Part shown: piece after piece, positions 58,162-64,000 of the stretch
Numbering within the stretch: the stretch's first letter is position 1
Layout of the letters: the number at the start of each line of letters is the position of its first letter
NCBI GenBank assembly: GCA_934636265.1
Contig: CAKUAD010000008.1
Span: 4,010 to 68,009, forward strand
Length of the DNA: 64,000 bases
Source: an uncultured Flavobacterium sp.
Lineage (GTDB): Bacteria; Bacteroidota; Bacteroidia; Flavobacteriales; Flavobacteriaceae
Direction of reading: 5' to 3'
Program-made: the position numbers and the translations under genes
Notes under the pieces: generated by a model
The model's input: the letters and a program-made list of their open reading frames with translations, nothing else
Told to the model about the DNA's origin: nothing
Database searches by the model: none

Positions 58162-59093
58162 AAAAATTACTGTCGCTTGCCGTACCGGTTTATTACGAGG
58201 AAGATGTGATCCTGCAGTTTCTCAAGGAAACGCGTGCTGTATTGGCAGCGCTCGACGTCGATTACGAGTATATCTTTGTGGATGACGGCAGCCGCGACAA
58301 AACCGTCGATTTGATCCGGGCCGAGGCCGCCAAAGATCCGCGGGTCAAATTGGTGGTGCTTTCATATAATCACGGCAAAGCCTATTCCGCCACCGCGGCT
58401 TTTACGCACGCATCGGGCGATTACATCCTTTATATGGATCCGGATTTGCAGGATCCGCCTCATGAAATCCCTAGGTTTTTACATGAGATCGAAAAGGGGT
58501 TTGATCTGGTTTGGGGCATCCGTCGCGAAAAAAACGATACCGTCATCAACCGGTTCTATTCGCGCGTTTTTTGGGGAACACTCAACAAGTACACAGGGCT
58601 GGACATTCCCAAAGGCATTGCCGTCATGCGGATGTTTACCCGCGAGTTTGCCGACAATCTACTGCGCTATAATGAAAGCAACCGCTTTGTCGAAGGGCTT
58701 TTCATGAAAGTAGGCATGCGTCAGACGGTCATCGAGATTGACCAGCGAGAACGCTTTGCAGGTGTCTCAAAATTCAATTTTAAGCGAAAGATGCAACTGG
58801 CCTTCGATGCCATTTTTGACTTTTCCGAATTGCCGCTCAAACTCGCCGTCCGCCTGGGGTTTACCCTGGTCGCGCTTGGCCTGATCGCCCTTTTGGGACT
58901 TTTTGTGACCCGGTTTTTCATTCAGTTCCAGGCGGGTTGGCCGTCCATCGTTTCGTTAATTGCCATCGGCATCGGACTCCAGCTTTTCTTCCTGGGGATC
59001 GTATCGCTTTACATTGGCAAGATTTATAAAGAAAGCAAAAACCGTCCGCTGTTTTCAGCGCGCGAATACGTTAACCTGACGCCAAAAAAATGA
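58158..59093 (+). CDS. Family 2 glycosyltransferase, polyprenol-phosphate type (GtrB/DPM1-like)
   Basis: A 311-aa protein. GT-A domain with VDDGSRDKTVDLIR, YNHGKAYSATAAFTHASGD and DPDLQDPP (metal-binding DxD region). Two C-terminal TM helices at about 230-255 and 270-295. This architecture matches enzymes that transfer a sugar to undecaprenyl or dolichyl phosphate at the inner membrane. Donor unknown. Followed by an acyltransferase gene with 4-base overlap. Confidence 0.93.
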   Translation: MKKLLSLAVPVYYEEDVILQFLKETRAVLAALDVDYEYIFVDDGSRDKTVDLIRAEAAKDPRVKLVVLSYNHGKAYSATAAFTHASGDYILYMDPDLQDPPHEIPRFLHEIEKGFDLVWGIRREKNDTVINRFYSRVFWGTLNKYTGLDIPKGIAVMRMFTREFADNLLRYNESNRFVEGLFMKVGMRQTVIEIDQRERFAGVSKFNFKRKMQLAFDAIFDFSELPLKLAVRLGFTLVALGLIALLGLFVTRFFIQFQAGWPSIVSLIAIGIGLQLFFLGIVSLYIGKIYKESKNRPLFSAREYVNLTPKK

Positions 59094-59713
59094 AAACCCT
59101 TGCCATCATAGGAGCCGGTCATCTGGGACGTCAGATTGCGCACTACGCCACCGCCGACGGCCATTACGCCAACATCGTTTTTTTTGACGACGTGGTAAAC
59201 GAACCCGAGGTTATGGGATTTCCTGTTTTGGGCGGCATTGACAAGGTGCGCGAAGCCTTTCAAAACAATCAATTTACCCAGGCTATCATCGGCATCGGCT
59301 ATCATCATCTGGCGGTGAGGCAACACCTTTTTGAAACACTTGACGTTCCGTTTGCCACGCTGATCCATTCCACCTCGTGGGTTGATCCATCGGCCAGGGT
59401 CGAGCCCGGATGCGTCATCTATCCGGGTTGCCATATCGACGCACAATGCGTAATTTCGTCCAATACGGTGCTAAACATCGGATGCACGGTGGCGCACGAT
59501 ACCGTGATCGGTCGGCACAACTTTTTATCGCCGCGGGTGGCTTTGGCGGGATTCATCAAAACCGGCAGTCGCTGTACCCTCGGGATAAATTCGACGGTCA
59601 TCGATTCGATTACCCTTGCCAGCGACGTAAGGCTTGGCGGCGGTACCGTGGTCATCAAAAACCTGGATATGCCCGGCTTGTACGTTGGCAATCCGCAACG
59701 ATTTGTACGATAA
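59090..59713 (+). CDS. Sugar O/N-acyltransferase (PglD/NeuD family)
   Basis: A 207-aa protein. The N-terminal nucleotide-sugar-binding Rossmann part has LAIIGAGHLGRQIAHYA. The C-terminal left-handed beta-helix of hexapeptide repeats contains VLNIGCTVAHDTVIGRHNFLSP with the putative catalytic His. PglD acetylates a UDP-4-amino sugar. By analogy, this enzyme may acylate the 4-amino sugar made by the RffA-type enzyme two genes downstream. The start of the next gene overlaps its TAA by one base. Confidence 0.92.
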   Translation: MKTLAIIGAGHLGRQIAHYATADGHYANIVFFDDVVNEPEVMGFPVLGGIDKVREAFQNNQFTQAIIGIGYHHLAVRQHLFETLDVPFATLIHSTSWVDPSARVEPGCVIYPGCHIDAQCVISSNTVLNIGCTVAHDTVIGRHNFLSPRVALAGFIKTGSRCTLGINSTVIDSITLASDVRLGGGTVVIKNLDMPGLYVGNPQRFVR

Positions 59714-61170
59714 TGAGCAAAAGTCTTCCGTCCTATCAAAATCAGGCGTACTCCAAGGACTCGGTGTCGTTTGATTTCCTGAAATCGGCTTTGGCCAAAG
59801 AAGGCCGCTTTCACACCATTGAAGGTGTCAAGCAGTGGCTTGCCCAGCGCAACGAGGCCATCAAGGTATCGGTTGAACCCATCCGCTTTGACGAGATGGA
59901 CCACTGGTCTTTTAACCGTGAGGCAGGCGTATTGCAACATTCAACCGGCAAGTTTTTTACCATCGAGGGCATCAACGTCAAGACCAACTGGGGCAAGGTT
60001 CCCGAGTGGGATCAGCCCATCATCAACCAGCCTGAAGTTGGTTATCTGGGTATCATTACGCAGGAGTTTGACGGCATTTTGTATTTTTTGCTGCAAGCCA
60101 AGGTCGAGCCCGGAAACGTAAACAACGTTCAACTCTCGCCAACGCTTCAGGCAACAAAGAGCAATTACTCGCAAGTTCACAAAGGACGCAAGCCACGGTA
60201 TCTGGAGTATTTTCAGGAAGTAAAGCCGTCGCAGATTTTAATCGATCAATTGCAAAGCGAGCAAGGCGCCCGATTCCTTAGGAAGCGCAACCGCAACATG
60301 ATCATCCGCGTCGACGAGCCTATCGAGATGCACGAGGATTTCCTCTGGCTTACCCTGGGGCAGATCAAGGAGCTGGTTAAATATGACAACTTGATCAACA
60401 TGGACACCCGGACGGTCATTTCAGGAATTCCATACGGCGTTTTTGACAGCCGAACGCTCGATTTGATGTATTCGCTGTCATACGAGGGCGCCGGAAAGGA
60501 TTTTGAATTCGAGATGCTTCGGTCGACCACCAATATATCGGCCTCGCTTTTTACGTTTGATGAGATTTTGAACTGGTTGTCGGCCATCAAATGCCATTAC
60601 GAGCTTAACATCACCTCCAAATCAATTTTTGAAACCCGCGGATGGCACGTCACCGACCGCGAAATCGTAGAAGAACACCAACGGTTCTTTAAAGTAATCG
60701 CCGCCCGGGTGGCCATCAGCAACCGAGAAGTGACCAGCTGGACCCAGCCGCTCGTACAGCCGATGCAACACGGCATCATTGCTTTTATCACCAAAAAAAT
60801 AAACGGCATGCATCACTTTTTGGTACAGGCCAAGCTGGAGCCCGGCAACTTTGACATCCTGGAGATGGCGCCCAGCGTACAGTGCATCACCGGCAGTTAC
60901 AAGGATTCCAAGGACGTTCCGTTTTTGGATTACGTGCTCAACATTTCGGCCGGTCAAATCCGCTACGACACTTTGCAAAGCGAGGAGGGCGGACGTTTTT
61001 ACCGCGAACAGAACCGAAGCCTTATCATTGAGGCGGGAAGCGATTTTCCCGTTGAAGTTCCTGCCAACTACAAGTGGATCTCACTGGGTCAGCTTAACAT
61101 CTTTTTAAAATTCAACAACTACCTTAACATACAGTCGCGCAGCTTGCTGTCGGCTATCAATTTCAGTTAA
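59713..61170 (+). CDS. NDP-hexose 2,3-dehydratase (TylX3/EvaA family)
   Basis: A 485-aa protein, normal length for the family, built of two homologous halves. RYLEYFQEVKPSQILIDQLQSEQGARFLRKRNR in the first half corresponds to PFLDYVLNISAGQIRYDTLQSEEGGRFYREQNR in the second, each followed by SLGQ/TLGQ and an N-x-D/Q-x-R-S/T motif. The family removes C2-OH from dTDP-4-keto-6-deoxyglucose (2,3-dehydration), the first step to 2,6-dideoxysugars. Its substrate would be the RfbB product. The ATG at 59713 is chosen; the frame upstream runs through the acyltransferase gene. Confidence 0.9.
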   Translation: MSKSLPSYQNQAYSKDSVSFDFLKSALAKEGRFHTIEGVKQWLAQRNEAIKVSVEPIRFDEMDHWSFNREAGVLQHSTGKFFTIEGINVKTNWGKVPEWDQPIINQPEVGYLGIITQEFDGILYFLLQAKVEPGNVNNVQLSPTLQATKSNYSQVHKGRKPRYLEYFQEVKPSQILIDQLQSEQGARFLRKRNRNMIIRVDEPIEMHEDFLWLTLGQIKELVKYDNLINMDTRTVISGIPYGVFDSRTLDLMYSLSYEGAGKDFEFEMLRSTTNISASLFTFDEILNWLSAIKCHYELNITSKSIFETRGWHVTDREIVEEHQRFFKVIAARVAISNREVTSWTQPLVQPMQHGIIAFITKKINGMHHFLVQAKLEPGNFDILEMAPSVQCITGSYKDSKDVPFLDYVLNISAGQIRYDTLQSEEGGRFYREQNRSLIIEAGSDFPVEVPANYKWISLGQLNIFLKFNNYLNIQSRSLLSAINFS

Positions 61171-62319
61171 ATGAATATTCCGTTCAATAAAGTTTACCTA
61201 GCCGGAAACGAGGAGAAATACTTGCTTGAAGCCCTCCATTCCGGCAAGCATTGCGGCAACCACGATTTTTGCCGACGCGCCATCGACCAAATGCGGCAGC
61301 GCCATGGTTTCAATGAAGTTTTTTTGGTGCCCTCAGGGACGGCAGCGCTCGAGATGGGTGCTGTTTTGGCGGGAATCGAGCCGGGAGATGAGGTGATCTT
61401 GCCCTCGTATACGTTTTCGTCAACGGTGAATGCAGTGATTCTTTTTGGCGCGGTTCCGGTTTTTGCCGAGGTTGATCCCGATACGCTCAACCTTGATCCG
61501 AGGCGCATCGAGGAGCTTATCACGCCCAAAACCAAGATGATCGTTCCCATTGATTACGCCGGAGTGTCGTGCGAGATTGATGCCATCATGGAAATTGCCG
61601 GGCGGCACAACCTGATTGTGATGCAGGATTGCGCCCAGTCGTACGGATCCTATTACAAAGGAAAAGCCTGCGGAACCCAGGCGCATCTTGCCACCTTTAG
61701 CTTTCACGAAACCAAGAACATGAATGCGGGCGAGGGCGGCGCACTCATCGTCAACGTTCCGCAGTGGGTAGAACGCGCACACTTTTTACAGGAAAAAGGA
61801 ACCGACAGACGCCTGGTGCTCAACGGTGTTAAAAACAAATACAGTTGGGTCGATAAAGGGTCGAGCTATTTGCTGAGCGATATTTTAGCGGCCATGCTCC
61901 TGGCGCAGCTTGAAGCCGAGGACACCATGAAAGAACTCCGCAGCAACATCACCAACGCCTACACCAAACTTTTTACGCCGTATCGCGACAAAGGTCTGGT
62001 GAACTTTTTTCACGTTCCGGACTACATACAAATCAACCATCACGCGTTTTGGGTAACGTTTGACACCACCCAACACCAACAGGACTTTATGGCCAAGCTG
62101 CGCGAGTTTAAAGTGTCGGCCTACATTGGTTACGTGGCGCTGCATTCGGCGCCCAAAGGTTTGGAATACGGCTACACGCCTGAAAGCCTCCCGATAACCC
62201 AGGACATTGCCAGCCGCGTAGTGCGCTTGCCGTTTTATACTGAATTGGGTACGCAGCCTTCATTGGATTATTGTATCGATGCGATGCGCCGCGTCCTTGA
62301 AGAAATCTATCCGTCATGA
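61171..62319 (+). CDS. rffA: dTDP-4-keto-6-deoxyhexose C4 aminotransferase (RffA/WecE type)
   Basis: A 382-aa DegT/DnrJ/EryC1 PLP enzyme. It closely matches E. coli WecE: IPFNKVYLAGNE, SGKHCGNHDFCRR, VPSGTAALEMGAVL, PGDEVILPSYTFSSTVNAVIL, PIDYAGVSCEIDAIM and SFHETKNMNAGEGGAL with PLP Lys182. It aminates C4 of a dTDP-4-keto sugar using glutamate. Starts immediately after the dehydratase stop, so the natural substrate is likely a 2-deoxy derivative. Confidence 0.9.
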   Translation: MNIPFNKVYLAGNEEKYLLEALHSGKHCGNHDFCRRAIDQMRQRHGFNEVFLVPSGTAALEMGAVLAGIEPGDEVILPSYTFSSTVNAVILFGAVPVFAEVDPDTLNLDPRRIEELITPKTKMIVPIDYAGVSCEIDAIMEIAGRHNLIVMQDCAQSYGSYYKGKACGTQAHLATFSFHETKNMNAGEGGALIVNVPQWVERAHFLQEKGTDRRLVLNGVKNKYSWVDKGSSYLLSDILAAMLLAQLEAEDTMKELRSNITNAYTKLFTPYRDKGLVNFFHVPDYIQINHHAFWVTFDTTQHQQDFMAKLREFKVSAYIGYVALHSAPKGLEYGYTPESLPITQDIASRVVRLPFYTELGTQPSLDYCIDAMRRVLEEIYPS

Positions 62320-63278
62320 AATTGAGAATTGGAGTCATGGGTTGTGCGGCTATCGCCCGCCGATCAGTTATTCCCGCCATACGGGCCAACGAAGGATTAG
62401 AACTTGTGGCCGTTGCCAGCCGCGAAGCCCAAAAGGCTGAGGAACTGGCCAACGAATTTGGGTGCAAGGCTGTTACCGGATACGACAATCTTTTGAACGA
62501 AGCTATCGATGCGGTGTACATTCCGCTGCCCACCGGACTTCACGACGAGTGGATTACCAAGGCGCTGTTGGCCGGCAAACACGTTTATGCCGAAAAGTCG
62601 ATCGCAGCTTCCTTTACATCGGCGCAAGCCATGGTCAAATTGGCCGAATCGCGCCATCTGGCGTTGATGGAAGGCTATATGTTTTTGTACCACACCCAAC
62701 ATCAGGCCGTTAAAGAGCTTATCCGGGACGGAGCCATTGGCGAGATTCGCAACGTTTACGCCGCCTTTGGTTTCCCGCCGCTTGCTGATGGGAATTTTCG
62801 CTATGACAATCAGGTAGGAGGAGGCGCGCTGTACGATGCCGCAGGTTACCCGCTCAGGGCGGTTCATATGCTGTTGGGTCCTGATTATCAGGTGACGGCC
62901 TCCACGCTGTACAACGATCCTAAAACGGGGACCAACCTGTATGGCAGTGCATTTTTAAGCGGAAAACCCGGCGTAGGCGCTCAAATTGTATTTGGATTCG
63001 ATCACTTTTACCAATGCTACTACGAGATTTGGGGAAGCACCGGTAAAATCACGGCCGAACGCGCCTTTACGCCCGGAGCTGATTTTGAACCTGTTATCCG
63101 GCTTGAACAGCAAGGGGTCGTAAACCGGATGCCGCAACCTGCCTGTAACCATTTTGCCGCTGCCATTGCCGAGTTTGGCCGAATCATCAAAAATCCGCAA
63201 CAGCGCAGGGAACATTATGACGCGATCTTGCTTCAGTCGGAGTGTCAGCAAAAAATATTTGAATTAGCCAATCCATGA
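62316..63278 (+). CDS. Gfo/Idh/MocA-family NDP-sugar 3-ketoreductase
   Basis: A 320-aa protein. N-terminal NAD(P) fold with IGVMGCAAIARRSVIPAI; catalytic AEKSIA with Lys94; GGGALYDAAGYPLRAVHMLLG is typical for this family. Members such as KijD10 and TylC-pathway reductases reduce the C3 ketone after 2,3-dehydration. Next to the 2,3-dehydratase, that is the best prediction. Overlaps both neighbours by 4 bases. Confidence 0.88.
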   Translation: MKLRIGVMGCAAIARRSVIPAIRANEGLELVAVASREAQKAEELANEFGCKAVTGYDNLLNEAIDAVYIPLPTGLHDEWITKALLAGKHVYAEKSIAASFTSAQAMVKLAESRHLALMEGYMFLYHTQHQAVKELIRDGAIGEIRNVYAAFGFPPLADGNFRYDNQVGGGALYDAAGYPLRAVHMLLGPDYQVTASTLYNDPKTGTNLYGSAFLSGKPGVGAQIVFGFDHFYQCYYEIWGSTGKITAERAFTPGADFEPVIRLEQQGVVNRMPQPACNHFAAAIAEFGRIIKNPQQRREHYDAILLQSECQQKIFELANP

Positions 63279-64000
63279 GCCAACTCAAAAAAGGGGCGCT
63301 TTTGTCATATGCGACCATCATTCTGACCAATGGAATCGGATTGGTGCTTACCCCTTTTATGATTGCAAAACTCGGTGATGCCGAGTACGGTTTATATTCG
63401 CTTATCGGTGCCGTAGTGGGCTATATCAGCGTACTGGATTTTGGCCTGACCAACACCGTTGTCCGCTATGTGGCGCGATATCGGGCAACCAATGATCAAA
63501 AGGGACAGGAAAATTTCCTGGCGACAACCATGTTGCTCTATGGTATCATCTCTGCGCTTATAATAGCAGCGGGAGTCGGGTTGTATTTTAACCTTGAGTC
63601 GCTGTTTCCCAAACTCACGCCTGCCGAGCTCGACAAGTCCCGCATCATGTTTGCCGTGCTTATCTTTAACCTGGCAATTACCCTGCCCGGTGGCGCATTT
63701 TCTGCCATTTGCTCAGGATACGAGCACTTTGTGTTTCCTAGAAGCGTCAACATTATCAAGTATGTCACCCGCTCGTTGCTGGTGGTGGCGCTTTTATCAC
63801 TGGGCGGCGATTCGGTGTCCATTGTGTTACTGGACACGGCCGTCAACCTTGCGGTGATTGCCCTTAACGGCTACTATATTTTTAAGAAACTCGACGTCCG
63901 TTTTGTGCTTCACAAATTCGAGATCCCACTGGTACGGCAAATATTTTCCTATTCCTTCTGGATCTTTGTCTTTGCCCTGGTAGGCCAGTTCCAGTGGCGG
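63275..64000 (+). CDS. Oligosaccharide flippase, Wzx family (partial, runs off the window)
   Basis: The first 242 codons of a polytopic membrane protein: MSQLKKGALLSYATIILTNGIGLVLTPFMIAKLGDAEYGLYSLIGAVVGYISVLDFGLTNTVVRYVARYRA-type start, with helices at about 8-30, 40-60, 80-105 and onward. The pattern is that of Polysacc_synt/MATE-like flippases that move lipid-linked repeat units across the inner membrane. ATG overlaps the reductase stop (ATGA). The C-terminus lies outside. Confidence 0.92.
   Translation, partial: MSQLKKGALLSYATIILTNGIGLVLTPFMIAKLGDAEYGLYSLIGAVVGYISVLDFGLTNTVVRYVARYRATNDQKGQENFLATTMLLYGIISALIIAAGVGLYFNLESLFPKLTPAELDKSRIMFAVLIFNLAITLPGGAFSAICSGYEHFVFPRSVNIIKYVTRSLLVVALLSLGGDSVSIVLLDTAVNLAVIALNGYYIFKKLDVRFVLHKFEIPLVRQIFSYSFWIFVFALVGQFQWR

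Noticed and set aside
59410-59712. 101-codon N-terminal extension of the 2,3-dehydratase
   Set aside because: It runs out of frame through the acyltransferase gene; the ATG at 59713 gives the normal family length.

Overview
The window reads as chromosomal DNA from a Bacteroidota bacterium, most likely in or near Flavobacteriaceae. Four lines of evidence support this: the ribosomal-protein order and family-typical proteins (zinc-free S14 and L36, a 448-aa SecY); secreted proteins ending in a type IX secretion (T9SS, Por) sorting tail; promoters of the Bacteroidota form TTG-N~19-TAnnTTTG; and a family-typical citrate synthase and CtlX. GC content looks moderate by eye, higher than in many Flavobacterium, so I do not name a genus.

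Region 1 (1-9680, all +) is the S10/spc/alpha ribosomal supercluster: end of rplP, rpmC-rpsQ-rplN-rplX-rplE-rpsN, rpsH-rplF-rplR-rpsE-rpmD-rplO-secY-infA, rpmJ-rpsM-rpsK, rpsD-rpoA-rplQ, closed by a strong terminator. Three spacers interrupt it: a hairpin before rpsH, repeat-like DNA before rpmJ, and a possible leader before rpsD. L24 and L17 have unusual C-terminal tails.

Region 2 (9681-19661, all genes on -) is an accessory island. It holds an XRE regulator, a UvrD/HelD-like SF1 helicase, a PLD-SF2-DUF3427 helicase and a Nudix hydrolase (the last three as one coupled operon), an HNH endonuclease resembling type IV / phosphorothioate-sensing enzymes, a luciferase-like oxidoreductase and a small membrane protein. 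Related intergenic repeats with the core TTTTACCACAAAAAGTGTGT recur here. The helicase-Nudix operon looks AT-richer than its surroundings and is the best candidate for an uncharacterised defence or DNA-processing system.

Region 3 (19662-25505, -) encodes two large secreted T9SS-type proteins: an FG-GAP/VCBS propeller protein and a protein with three copies of a ~135-aa domain. Region 4 (25799-44048) is mostly core metabolism and signalling: carA, eno, a TPR sensor histidine kinase with a LytTR regulator, two tandem T9SS leucine-rich-repeat proteins, gltA, two pentein-fold hydrolases (the second is ctlX), a CoA-binding protein, a sodium:solute symporter and recR. Two gene-free stretches (38289-39039 and 42927-43427) are filled with related repeats.

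Region 5 (44108-64000, +) is an exopolysaccharide/O-antigen locus: Wza-like lipoprotein, Wzc-like kinase, WbpP, a UDP-glucose dehydrogenase, WbpO, RfbB, a small EamA protein, two HTTM proteins, an SDR, an ATP-grasp enzyme, a HAD protein, a GT2, a PglD/NeuD-like acyltransferase, a TylX3/EvaA-type NDP-hexose 2,3-dehydratase, an RffA-type C4 aminotransferase, a Gfo/Idh/MocA reductase and the start of a Wzx flippase. Most of these genes overlap or abut. The enzymes predict UDP-GalNAcA, UDP-GlcA and a dTDP-4-(acyl)amino-2,4,6-trideoxyhexose. No tRNA, rRNA, CRISPR array or insertion sequence was seen.
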